Positions 22,835 through 34,819 of a stretch of DNA of 64,000 bases are shown here, piece by piece. A program made the translations under genes and the position numbers. Below the pieces are notes generated by a model. That model was given only the letters and a program-made list of their open reading frames with translations, made no database searches and was not told where the DNA came from. Position 1 is the first letter of the stretch. Each line of letters opens with the position of its first letter. The stretch comes from Casimicrobiaceae bacterium (GTDB taxonomy: Bacteria; Pseudomonadota; Gammaproteobacteria; Burkholderiales; Casimicrobiaceae). The stretch is from positions 87,457-151,456 of the forward strand of contig JANWWI010000003.1 in assembly GCA_025056355.1 (NCBI GenBank), given 5' to 3'.

Positions 22835-25800
22835 CTAGCGCAGTCGTTCGTTCCAGAACTTTTCGAGCCGTTTGACCGACACGGGAAACGGCGTCTTGAG
22901 CTCCTGAGCGAATAGCGATACGTGCAGTTCCTCGAGCCACCAGCGGAATTCAAGCAATGCCGGAGGCGCATCGGCGCCGCGCCGGGCGCATTCGGCTTCC
23001 CAGCGCTGCCAGTAGGCGGCCAGCACGGGCCCATGCCTTGCCTCGCGCTCGGGTGATTCGGAAAACTTCGTCAGCCGCCGCTTCAGTGCGCGCAGGTAGC
23101 GCGGCAGGTGCGGAAGCTGGGGCCATGGCGTCTCGCTGAGAAAACGCGGATGCAGAAGCCGCGCACGCCACGCAAGCAGCGTTGGCACGAGCGCTCGCTC
23201 GCGCTGACCTGCCGACGTGAGTGCCGCCTGCAGTTCGCTGTTGGCCTCCGCCACCGCCGCAAGCATTCGCCCAAGTTGCTCGGCCACCAGGCCGATGCGC
23301 GGCTTGGCCCGCGCGAGCTGTTCTCGAAATGCCGCCTCGGAGCGTGGTGGTTCCTCATCGCCGAGCAAGGCACGCGAGGCAAGCGCGCGTTGAAAGTCCG
23401 CAAGCAGCTGCTCCGTGGCAACAACCGGCTTGAGCGCGAGGGCGGCCTGCGCAAACCCGGGAGGGCCTTTCTCGAAGGCGCGAAGCGGCACCTTGAGCGC
23501 GATGGACAGGAGCCGCAACACGCCCTCGCGGTGCGCACGGGCCGCTTCGGTTGCCGTCTCGAAGACCCGCACGGCAACCGTCTCGCCCTCGTCGACCAGT
23601 GCCGGAAACGCGACGATCTCGCCGCCTGGGCGATCAACGGTGATGCGCTCCGGCAAAGTTCCAATCCTCCAGCTGGTCAAGCCCGACTGCTCGATCCTCG
23701 CTTGGTGCGACGCAGCGCTCGAGGCCTGAAAGGCAAGCCGTGCCGCCTCGCCGAAGTCGCGCTGAAGCGCCGCGAGGTCGCGTCCCATCGCAATCTCCTC
23801 CCCCTGCACTCCGACGACCTGAACGTTGAGCTCCAGATGGGGGGGCAGTGGCGTACGCGCCCAGACCTCATCGGGCAAATCGAGGCCGGCGTAGTCGCGC
23901 AGAAAGACGAGGAGCGCCCGCTCAAGGGGCTGCTCATGCGGCGCCGTCAACTCCAAAAACGCGGTTACCGTTTCGGCCTGCGGTTGCAGGCGGGCTCGGG
24001 CCGCCTTCGGCAACGCCTTGAGCCGCACCGCAACGCGCTCCCGCACAAGGCCCGGCACAAGCCACGTGGTAAAGCGCGGCTCCACGGCATTGAGTAGCGC
24101 AAGCGGCACGCGCGCTGTGACCCCATCGAGAGGATGTCCCGGCTCGAAGCGATAGCTCACCGGCACTTCGAAGTCGCCCAGGCGCAGGGTGTCGGGAAAG
24201 AGGGCTTCGCTGAACTCATCGGTGTTACGCCGCAGAAGCTCCTCGCGCGTGAAGCGCAAGCACGCATCCTGCTGCGGGTCTTCGCACCAGCGTTCAAGTT
24301 CGGCGCGTGTCACCACATGGCCAGGCAGGCGCGCCGCATAGAGCGCCGCGAGGGTTTCCTCCGACACCAGGAGGTCACAGCGACGCGTGCGCGCCTCAAG
24401 CGCCTCGATCGATTCGATGAGCCGCTGATTGGCCGCGGCAAACGGCGCGCGTGTGGTTACCGCACGCGCCGCAAGCGCCGCGCAGAGGATCTGGTGCGCT
24501 TCGGCAGGGGCGATGCGGCCATAGTGCACGCGCCGTCGCGGCACGATGGTGAGCCCGTAGAGACTCACGCGCTCCTGCGCAATCACCTGGCCCGATGCGT
24601 CGTCCCAGCGCGGTTCGAGGTAATTGCGCGTCACGAGATGGGCTGCGGCTTGTTCGAGCCACTCCGGCTCGATGCGTGCGACCGTTCGCGCATAGAGCCG
24701 CGAGGTCTCCGAAAGCTCCGCCGCCACGACCCAGCGGAGGTTTTTCTTCGTCACCGAACTGGCCGGATGCAGCCAGAAGCGGATCCCGCGCGCCCCGAGG
24801 TAGTCATCGCCCTGATCGGATTTGACGCCGACGTGGCTGAGCAATCCCGGCAGCAGCGCCCGATGGATCGCCTCATACGGAGGATCGGGCGGAATGGATT
24901 CGGCAACCGGCCAGCCGAGCTCCTCGACCGTCTGTTTGAGCTGGGCATGCAGGTCACGCCACTCACGCAATCGCAGCCAGGACAAAAAACGCTCGCGGCA
25001 CGCGGCAACCTGCCGACGGTGGCTGCCCTCCGCCTCGCTCAGTTCGGCGAAAAACCTCCAGATCTTGAGCAAAGCAAGAAAGTCGCTGCGCGGATCGGCA
25101 AACGCCTGATGCGCGCGTTCGGCAGCCTCGCGCGCCTCGAACGGTCGCTCCCGCGGATCGGGCACGGACAGCGCCGCGGCGATCACAAGGACCTCGGCCA
25201 GCACGCCGAGCTTGCGTGCCTCCACGAGCATGCGCCCGATCCGAGGATCGACGGGGATGCGTGCAAGCTGCCGACCGAGCTCGGTGAGTGTGACCGAGCC
25301 GGCTCGCGGATCGATGGCTCCAAGCTCGACCAGCTGGGTGATGCCGTCGGCCACGGCCCGCGGCGAGGGCGGCTCGATGAAGGGAAACGTCTCTACGCGA
25401 CCGAAGCCAAGCGCCGCAAGCCGCAAGATCACCCCGGCAAGCGATGTGCGTAGGATTTCCGGTGGCGTAAACGCACTCCGCGCGGCCAAATCCTCTTCGC
25501 TGTAGAGACGAACCGCCACGCCGGGGCCGGTGCGGCCACAGCGGCCGGCTCGCTGCTTCGCGCTTGCTTGGGAAATCTTTTCGATGCCGAGCTGCTGCAC
25601 CTTGTTGCGCACGCTGTAGCGCGCGAGGCGCACGAGCCCCGTATCGACGACGTAGCGAATGCCGGGCACCGTCAGCGAGGTCTCCGCGACGTTGGTCGAC
25701 AAGACGACCCGCCGCCCGTTCGAGGGGGTAAAAACGCGCTGCTGCTCGGCCACAGACAGCCGCGCATACAGCGGCAGGATTTCCGTGCCTGGTTTGAGTC

Positions 25801-26737
25801 GCGCGCGCAGAACGTCCTGTGTTTCGCGGATTTCCCGCTCACCGGGCAAAAACACGAGCACATCGCCGGCACCTTCGAGCCAGAGCTCCTCGATCGCATC
25901 GGCAATGGCCTCTTCGAGCGGCTCTTCATCATCGGCCTGCTCTTCCAGCGCGACCGGGCGATAGCGAACCTCGATCGGAAAGCTTCGGCCGCTCACTTCG
26001 ACCAGGGGTGCCGGCGTGCCAGATGGGCCAGAAAAGTGCTCGGCGAAGCGTTGTGCGTCGATCGTCGCGGAGGTGATGATCACGCGCAGCTCGGGCCGAC
26101 GCGGCAACAGCTGTTTGAGGTAGCCGAGCAAAAAATCGATGTTGAGCGAGCGCTCGTGGGCCTCGTCGATGATGATCGTGTCGTAGGCATCAAGATCGCG
26201 ATCCCCCTGCGTCTCGGCAAGAAGGATGCCGTCGGTCATCAGCTTGATGAAGCCGCCCTCCCCGGTGCGGTCAGTAAAGCGCACCTTGAAACCCACCGAC
26301 ACGCCGAGCGGCTCGCCCAACTCCGCGGCGATTCGCTCAGCCACGCTGCGCGCGGCGATGCGGCGCGGCTGGGTGTGTCCGATCAGCCCGTGCCGGCCAC
26401 GGCCCGCGGCAAGTGCGATCTTGGGTAATTGCGTGGTTTTGCCCGAGCCCGTCTCCCCCGTGACCACAACCACGGGGTGGCGACGAATGAGCGAGGCGAT
26501 CTCATCGGCCCGTTCGCTCACGGGCAGCTCAGGGGCGTAGCTGATCGCCGGTGCGCGGGCCAGGCGCTCGGCGAATCGCGCCTCGGCACGGGCAAGCGCC
26601 GCTGCAAGCGCTTCGGCCCCCCCGCGCTCGCGCAGCCGAGCCCACTGCCGCCGCAGGCGAACGTAGTCGCGGCGCAGCAGTCGCGTGGGGTCGAGCACCG
26701 GCTCGCCACTGCGTGTGAGGGCCAAATCGGGCTTCAC
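22835..26737 (-). CDS. hrpA: ATP-dependent RNA helicase HrpA (DEAH box)
   Basis: HrpA is a DEAH/RHA-type helicase; in E. coli it has been linked to fimbrial mRNA processing and to rescue of stalled ribosomes. The 1,300-residue product has Walker A GETGSGKTTQLPK (Lys at about 100), the DEAH box near 190 (IIIDEAHERS), SAT near 223 and QRAGRCGRTG near 395. The HA2/OB region follows, and the long C-terminal DUF3418 extension typical of full-length bacterial HrpA ends in a basic tail. The start is a GTG at 26737 with only a weak ribosome-binding site. The DUF1631 gene lies 86 bases downstream on the same strand. Confidence 0.95.
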   Translation of the reverse strand: MKPDLALTRSGEPVLDPTRLLRRDYVRLRRQWARLRERGGAEALAAALARAEARFAERLARAPAISYAPELPVSERADEIASLIRRHPVVVVTGETGSGKTTQLPKIALAAGRGRHGLIGHTQPRRIAARSVAERIAAELGEPLGVSVGFKVRFTDRTGEGGFIKLMTDGILLAETQGDRDLDAYDTIIIDEAHERSLNIDFLLGYLKQLLPRRPELRVIITSATIDAQRFAEHFSGPSGTPAPLVEVSGRSFPIEVRYRPVALEEQADDEEPLEEAIADAIEELWLEGAGDVLVFLPGEREIRETQDVLRARLKPGTEILPLYARLSVAEQQRVFTPSNGRRVVLSTNVAETSLTVPGIRYVVDTGLVRLARYSVRNKVQQLGIEKISQASAKQRAGRCGRTGPGVAVRLYSEEDLAARSAFTPPEILRTSLAGVILRLAALGFGRVETFPFIEPPSPRAVADGITQLVELGAIDPRAGSVTLTELGRQLARIPVDPRIGRMLVEARKLGVLAEVLVIAAALSVPDPRERPFEAREAAERAHQAFADPRSDFLALLKIWRFFAELSEAEGSHRRQVAACRERFLSWLRLREWRDLHAQLKQTVEELGWPVAESIPPDPPYEAIHRALLPGLLSHVGVKSDQGDDYLGARGIRFWLHPASSVTKKNLRWVVAAELSETSRLYARTVARIEPEWLEQAAAHLVTRNYLEPRWDDASGQVIAQERVSLYGLTIVPRRRVHYGRIAPAEAHQILCAALAARAVTTRAPFAAANQRLIESIEALEARTRRCDLLVSEETLAALYAARLPGHVVTRAELERWCEDPQQDACLRFTREELLRRNTDEFSEALFPDTLRLGDFEVPVSYRFEPGHPLDGVTARVPLALLNAVEPRFTTWLVPGLVRERVAVRLKALPKAARARLQPQAETVTAFLELTAPHEQPLERALLVFLRDYAGLDLPDEVWARTPLPPHLELNVQVVGVQGEEIAMGRDLAALQRDFGEAARLAFQASSAASHQARIEQSGLTSWRIGTLPERITVDRPGGEIVAFPALVDEGETVAVRVFETATEAARAHREGVLRLLSIALKVPLRAFEKGPPGFAQAALALKPVVATEQLLADFQRALASRALLGDEEPPRSEAAFREQLARAKPRIGLVAEQLGRMLAAVAEANSELQAALTSAGQRERALVPTLLAWRARLLHPRFLSETPWPQLPHLPRYLRALKRRLTKFSESPEREARHGPVLAAYWQRWEAECARRGADAPPALLEFRWWLEELHVSLFAQELKTPFPVSVKRLEKFWNERLR

Positions 26738-26895
26738 CGGCGGCGCGGTAGCGTTTTGCTCGAGGCGAGCTTCAACACCGGGCGGATTCTACGGCCGATG
26801 CCCCGGCACCACGCCAGCTTGCCCGAAAGCGCGGGCTGCGTTTGCGCTCGGATCCAGGCCGCTTGGGGTGGCAAGCTCGAGGAGCGTACAATTTC

Positions 26896-27531
26896 ATGAG
26901 CAAAATCAATGGCCTGCCTCATGCCCTTGAAGGCGAAAGCGGGCGCAACTCAAGCGAGGATCGGCTGGCTACCGTCAAAGAACTCGACGCCTTTCTTGCC
27001 TCGGTCGAGCGGCGCGCATTCAAACATGCAGCCTACGCCGTCCGTGACGACGAGGCGGCGCTGGACATCGTTCAAGATGCGATGTTCCGGCTATGCGAGA
27101 GCTACAGCGACCGGCCGGCTGCCGAGTTGCCGCTCATTTTCACGCGCATCCTGCAAAACGCGATCCTCGACTGGTTCCGACGGCAGAAAACCAAGAATCA
27201 GCACCTGAGCAACTTCTCCGACCTGGCGGCAGAGGCCGAGGACGAGGATTTCGATCCGCTCGAAGTGCTCGAGGCCGAGGAAAGCGCCGAAAGCCGCGAT
27301 CAGCCGCTTGCGGCGCTCGAGCAGCAGGAGGTCATGGCCGCCATCGAAGAAGCGCTTGCCAAGCTGCCCCACCGTCAACGGCAAGCGTTTCTGCTTCGTT
27401 ACTGGGAAGACCTTGACACTGCCGAGACAGCCGCCATTATGGGTTGTTCGGAGGGAAGCGTGAAAACCCACTGCTCCCGTGCGGTGCAAGCCCTACAAGG
27501 CCTGCTCCGCCAGAAAGGGATTACGCTATGA
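26896..27531 (+). CDS. ECF-type RNA polymerase sigma factor
   Basis: This 211-residue sigma-70 family factor starts at MSKINGLPHA. Region 2 is at about 35-105, with DEAALDIVQDAMFRL followed by the helix ending LQNAILDWFRR. An acidic linker (AEAEDEDFDPLEVLEAEE) separates it from region 4 at about 155-205 (LPHRQRQAFLLRYWEDLD then GCSEGSVKTH). A TACAAT box ends 3 bases before the ATG, and GAGGAG is 11 bases upstream. The box is therefore too close for a normal leader from this start. The gene overlaps DUF3619 (ATGA), which in turn overlaps DUF3106. The overlap implies that the sigma factor and its membrane partner are made together. Target genes are unknown. Confidence 0.93.
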   Translation: MSKINGLPHALEGESGRNSSEDRLATVKELDAFLASVERRAFKHAAYAVRDDEAALDIVQDAMFRLCESYSDRPAAELPLIFTRILQNAILDWFRRQKTKNQHLSNFSDLAAEAEDEDFDPLEVLEAEESAESRDQPLAALEQQEVMAAIEEALAKLPHRQRQAFLLRYWEDLDTAETAAIMGCSEGSVKTHCSRAVQALQGLLRQKGITL

Positions 27532-27968
27532 GAACAAAACCTCGACTCGACGATCACGAGATTGACCGCTTTGCCGCTGCCCTGCGCAAGCGACTCGACG
27601 CTCGGCTCGAAGCGCTCGACGAAGTGGTTTGCGCGCGCCTCTCGGCGGCGCGACACCAGGCTCTCGCCCGCCTGTCCGCAGCCGCGGAACCCGCGCCCGC
27701 CCCTGCGGTGTTGGCCAACGGTCAGGGTAGTGCCACGATCGCGGGCGGGCCCCGAGGCGGGTTCGGATCGCGCCTGGCCGACTGGCGTTTCTGGGTGATT
27801 GGCGCGATCGTGAGCGCGCTTTTCGCGATGTACGGGGTGGAGCGCTGGCGTGAGCACGTGGCCCTGCAGCGCGCGCTCGATGTCGATGTGCGCATCCTCG
27901 GAGACGAGGTGCCGGTCGATGCCTTGCTCGATCGCGGCTTCGGCCACTTCGTTCAGGAAGGCGAATGA
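27528..27968 (+). CDS. DUF3619 membrane protein, possible partner of the sigma factor
   Basis: This 146-residue protein has a charged cytoplasmic-like N-terminal half (LDDHEIDRFAAALRKRLDAR), an Ala/Pro-rich spacer, one transmembrane helix near residues 86-103 (FWVIGAIVSALFAMYGV) and a short C-terminal part. This matches DUF3619. A single-pass protein translated directly after an ECF sigma gene has the architecture of an anti-sigma factor. I infer such a role but see no recognisable zinc-binding ZAS motif. The start is the ATG inside the sigma stop; the ORF track start 28 codons earlier lies within the sigma coding frame region and is rejected. Confidence 0.85.
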   Translation: MRTKPRLDDHEIDRFAAALRKRLDARLEALDEVVCARLSAARHQALARLSAAAEPAPAPAVLANGQGSATIAGGPRGGFGSRLADWRFWVIGAIVSALFAMYGVERWREHVALQRALDVDVRILGDEVPVDALLDRGFGHFVQEGE

Positions 27969-28516
27969 GGGGCCGCTTCGCCAGCCAGGATCGGCTCCGG
28001 CGCCGCTCTTCGGCGCCACGCAAGGCACTGCTTGCTGCGCTTGCGATCCTTGCCCTCAACGGGGCGTACGCCCAACGCTGGAACGAGCTCTCGCCGGCAG
28101 AGCGTCAGGCGCTTGCGCCGCTTTCCACAGACTGGGAGCGTTTGAGCTCCTCGGACCGCCGGCACATGCGCGAGTTAGCCGAACGCTATGCGAAGCTGCC
28201 GCCCGATCAGCAGGCGCGTTTTCAGGAGCGCCTGGCGGAGTGGTCTCGACTCACCCCCGAACAACGCGCGAAAGTTCGCGAGCAGTACTTGGCGCTTCAA
28301 CAGCTACCGCCTGAAAAGCGCGCCAACGTTACGCAAAAGTGGGAGGCCTATCGCAACTTGCCCCCGGAAAAGCGCGCGGAAATCCAGCAACGCGCGCAGA
28401 GCGCCCCAACAACCCCGCAAGCCTCCCGCGGCGATAAGGGCGAAAAGCTTCCCCCGAGCGCTTCGGGCTCCTCGGGCACCGCTAACCCCGAGGCCAGGGG
28501 CGAGCCCAAGCGCTGA
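27965..28516 (+). CDS. DUF3106 exported protein with heptad-like repeats
   Basis: The 183-residue product has a signal peptide ending near AYAQ (about residue 37). Repeated units follow in which a Leu-(S/P)-P-E/D-x-R pattern recurs: LSPAERQAL, LPPDQQARF, LTPEQRAKV, LPPEKRANV, LPPEKRAEI. This is the hallmark of DUF3106, a periplasmic protein of unknown role. The spacing recalls CpxP/Spy-type LTxxQ proteins, so an envelope-stress chaperone role is possible but unproven. The tail is Ser/Pro/Gly-rich. The ATG overlaps the DUF3619 stop. In several related genomes an RDD-family membrane gene follows; here ftsB lies convergent 14 bases away instead. Confidence 0.88.
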   Translation: MRGRFASQDRLRRRSSAPRKALLAALAILALNGAYAQRWNELSPAERQALAPLSTDWERLSSSDRRHMRELAERYAKLPPDQQARFQERLAEWSRLTPEQRAKVREQYLALQQLPPEKRANVTQKWEAYRNLPPEKRAEIQQRAQSAPTTPQASRGDKGEKLPPSASGSSGTANPEARGEPKR

Positions 28517-28530
28517 GGCCGGCTGCCTTT

Positions 28531-28836
28531 TCACGGCTTTGCGGCCGGCGACGGGGCGCGCGAATCGCGAAGCTGTAGCAACGTTTCGCTCTTTTTGACC
28601 ATCCCGAGTTCGGTGCGGGCGCGCTCCTCGACGGCTTCCCCCGCCTTTTCCAGATCCCGGACGTCGGCTTCGAGCTCACGGTTACGCCGGCGAGCTTCCT
28701 CGTTTTTCGCCTGGAGCACTTTGAGCTCGCGCTCGAGTTGTGCCGCACGCGGAACCGAGCCACGATCGAACCACAGCTTCCATTGCAGATAGCCAAAGGC
28801 CAGCACCAGCAAGATAAAGAGCAGACGACCGGCCAC
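28531..28836 (-). CDS. ftsB: Cell division protein FtsB (DivIC family)
   Basis: FtsB forms the FtsQBL complex that activates septal peptidoglycan synthesis. The 101-residue product has an N-terminal transmembrane helix (about 4-20, LLFILLVLAFGYLQWKLWF) and a coiled coil at about 30-75 (LERELKVLQAKNEEARRRN). A conserved short C-terminal patch (ARTELGMVKKSETLL) interacts with FtsQ in characterised homologues. The start is a GTG at 28836. It lies 15 bases after the eno stop, the classic eno-ftsB order, and is the last gene of the pyrG unit. Confidence 0.96.
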   Translation of the reverse strand: MAGRLLFILLVLAFGYLQWKLWFDRGSVPRAAQLERELKVLQAKNEEARRRNRELEADVRDLEKAGEAVEERARTELGMVKKSETLLQLRDSRAPSPAAKP

Positions 28837-28851
28837 GGACGCGTAGCGCTG

Positions 28852-30159
<1,308 letters not shown>

Positions 30160-30167
30160 TCAAAGCC

Positions 30168-30451
30168 TCACAGAGCGTCGACCACGACCATCGAAAACTC
30201 GGCCGCGCCGAGCCGCTTCTCGCGTGCCGCCTGATAGGCGGCGCTTGCGTAGAAGGCGCGCGCATGGGCGCGATCGGGAAACTCGATCACCACGATGCGA
30301 GGTCGGTCGAGCTGGCCTTCGAGCCACTCGGGATCGCCACCGCGCACGATGAAACGCCCACCAGCAGCGGCCACCGCCGCCGGCGTGAGCGCGGCATAGT
30401 GTTGATAGCGTTCGGGGTCGGTCACCCTAACCAAGGCGATGACATAGGCGG

Positions 30452-30455
<4 letters not shown>
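30168..30455 (-). CDS. DUF1330 family small protein
   Basis: The 95-residue product ([20 protein letters not shown]) has the ferredoxin-like dimeric alpha/beta-barrel pattern of DUF1330, with [18 protein letters not shown] near residue 57. Its function is unknown, although such small barrels often bind aromatic ligands. The ORF track gives a much longer frame reaching into kdsA. The correct start is the GTG at 30455, whose GTGA overlaps the kdsA stop and shows translational coupling. Placement between kdsA and eno is conserved in related bacteria, as far as I know. Confidence 0.92.
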
Positions 30456-33048
<2,593 letters not shown>

Positions 33049-34356
33049 CTATGCGCGCCGTGTCGTCAGGGCATATCGACGCACGGCATTTCGGATGGCG
33101 CGGGCCAGGCGCTCCTGGTGCGCCGGGTCGGTGAGCTTGCGCTCTTCCTCGGGGTTCGAAATGAAGGCAGTCTCGACCAAAATCGAGGGCACATCGGGCG
33201 CCCGCAGGACGGCGAAGCCGGCTTGCTCGACCTGCTTTTTGTGCAGTCGGTTGACGTTGGCAAGCTCGGCGAGCATGCCGCGGCCGAGCTTGAGCGATTC
33301 GTGAATCGTAAATCCCTGGCTAACCTCGAAGACAAGCCGCGACAGCTCGGCATCCCGACCGGCCAGTCTCACCCCGCCGATCAGATCGGAGCGATTCTCC
33401 CGCTCGGCCATCCACCGCGCCGCCGCTGAGGAGGCGCCACGTTCCGAAAGGGCATACACGGACGAGCCACGCGCTTCGGGACGAATAAACGCATCGGCGT
33501 GAATCGAGATCAGTAGATCAGCCTTGACCGAGCGTGCCTTGCGCACGCGTTCGGCGAGCGGCACGAAGACATCCTCATCGCGGGTCATGAACACCGCGAA
33601 ACGCGGATCTTGCTCGAGCAAGGCCCGTGTTTTGAGCGCGATCGCAAGCACCACATCCTTTTCATAGTGGCCGGCCGGCCCGATCGCGCCGGGGTCCTCG
33701 CCACCGTGCCCGGGATCGAGCACGACCACGATCGGCTTGTGTGCGCGCTCTGGCTCACGGCGCGACGCCCGGGCACTTGCTTCGGAGCCTGCCAAAGGCG
33801 TTGCCTCGGGGGAAGCCTCGCGCGCACGCGGTGCCGGGGCCGTCGTGGCAGCCGATGCACGTTCGAGCGCGGCCTCCCGCTCAGCCAGGCGGGCCAGAAA
33901 CGCGGCAATGGGGTCAGAGGCCGTCAACGGCGTCAAATCGATTACGAGCCGATGCTGAAACGGACCGACCGGAGGCAAGGCAAACGCCGCCGCCTCGACC
34001 GGCTCGCGCAGTTCGAGGACGAGCCGGGCCGTGTCGGGCCGGTACTGGCCGATGCGGGCTCTGGCCACCACACCGATGTCGGTGCGCAGATTTTCTAGCG
34101 CTCGCTGGAACGCCAAGTCGGCCATCACCTCCTCGAGATCGATGGCCAAGCGTTCCGGGTCGCGCAGCACGGTGACCCCAAAGCGCAGTGCCTCATCGGA
34201 TTCGATGGTCACGCGCGTCGAGCTGCGCCCGGGCCAGGCGCGCACCGCCAGCACCCGCGGTCGCGCAAGAAGGCGCTCGATGCGCCCCCCGAAGACAAGC
34301 GCCACGAGCGCCGCCAGAACGCGCCGCCGCGCGCGGTTGGGTTCAGCGACGTTCAT
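33049..34356 (-). CDS. amiC: N-acetylmuramoyl-L-alanine amidase AmiC-type (AMIN plus Amidase_3)
   Basis: This enzyme splits daughter-cell peptidoglycan at division. The 435-residue product starts MNVAEPNRARRRVL. The paired arginines before a hydrophobic run suggest Tat or Sec export. An AMIN domain spans about 35-150 and targets the septum. An Ala/Arg-rich linker follows, then the zinc amidase domain from about 205, with VLDPGHGGEDPGA, the glutamate in HYEKDVVL, and SIHADAF near 295. The ORF track begins inside tsaE in another frame and is rejected. The start overlaps the tsaE end by 14 bases. The order tsaE-amiC is common. Confidence 0.95.
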   Translation of the reverse strand: MNVAEPNRARRRVLAALVALVFGGRIERLLARPRVLAVRAWPGRSSTRVTIESDEALRFGVTVLRDPERLAIDLEEVMADLAFQRALENLRTDIGVVARARIGQYRPDTARLVLELREPVEAAAFALPPVGPFQHRLVIDLTPLTASDPIAAFLARLAEREAALERASAATTAPAPRAREASPEATPLAGSEASARASRREPERAHKPIVVVLDPGHGGEDPGAIGPAGHYEKDVVLAIALKTRALLEQDPRFAVFMTRDEDVFVPLAERVRKARSVKADLLISIHADAFIRPEARGSSVYALSERGASSAAARWMAERENRSDLIGGVRLAGRDAELSRLVFEVSQGFTIHESLKLGRGMLAELANVNRLHKKQVEQAGFAVLRAPDVPSILVETAFISNPEEERKLTDPAHQERLARAIRNAVRRYALTTRRA

Positions 34357-34819
34357 ACCCCGGCCAGCTCGAAACAAGACGCCCTTCACCGTCCCAGATG
34401 AGCTCGATGGTGCCATCAAAGCACACCGCGTGCGCGAGCCGCTCCGGCCACTCGACGAAGACGATCGCTTCCGCATTGAGGTAGTCAAACCCGCCTCGGG
34501 CCTCGAAATCCTCGAGGCTTTCAATCCGATAGCAGTCGAGATGATGCACGGGACCGAGCGGTGTAGCGTAAGTCTCCACGAGCGAGTAGGTCGGGCTCTT
34601 GATCGCCTCAGTGACGCCGAGGGCACGCAGAAAGCCGCGCACGAGGGTTGTCTTTCCGGCGCCGAGCTCACCGATGAGCGCGACACGACAGGGGGCAACG
34701 AGTGCTTGCGCGAGCTGCGCACCGAGCGCCCGCGTGGCCGCCTCATCGGCAAGCCAACGGCGACCGATCGCCGACCATGGGTCTCGACGCGCCGAAGCGC
34801 TTCCTACAATGCCCGTCAT
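34343..34819 (-). CDS. tsaE: tRNA threonylcarbamoyladenosine synthesis ATPase TsaE
   Basis: TsaE is the small ATPase that drives the TsaBDE complex making t6A37 on ANN-decoding tRNAs. The 158-residue product has Walker A GELGAGKTT at 50-58, KSPTYSLVETY near 74, HLDCYRI near 92 and a tryptophan-containing EWPERL motif near 123. The ATG at 34819 is the only plausible start, and it shares bases with the queG start codon on the opposite strand. The gene continues into amiC with a 14-base overlap. The window's only tRNA, tRNA-Thr, is one of the ANN-decoding substrates, but this is coincidental. Confidence 0.95.
   Translation of the reverse strand: MTGIVGSASARRDPWSAIGRRWLADEAATRALGAQLAQALVAPCRVALIGELGAGKTTLVRGFLRALGVTEAIKSPTYSLVETYATPLGPVHHLDCYRIESLEDFEARGGFDYLNAEAIVFVEWPERLAHAVCFDGTIELIWDGEGRLVSSWPGYERR
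34805..34810 (+). promoter_or_regulatory. -10-like box TACAAT placed for a leaderless queG transcript
   Basis: TACAAT is followed by exactly 7 bases and then ATG at 34818, the spacing expected if transcription starts on the start codon. The -35 region (around 34782) is poor and there is no Shine-Dalgarno sequence. It lies within the tsaE 5' end on the other strand. Confidence 0.4.

Noticed and set aside
24134-25453. 439-residue plus-strand ORF opposite hrpA
   Set aside because: It lies entirely inside hrpA and has no recognisable domain.
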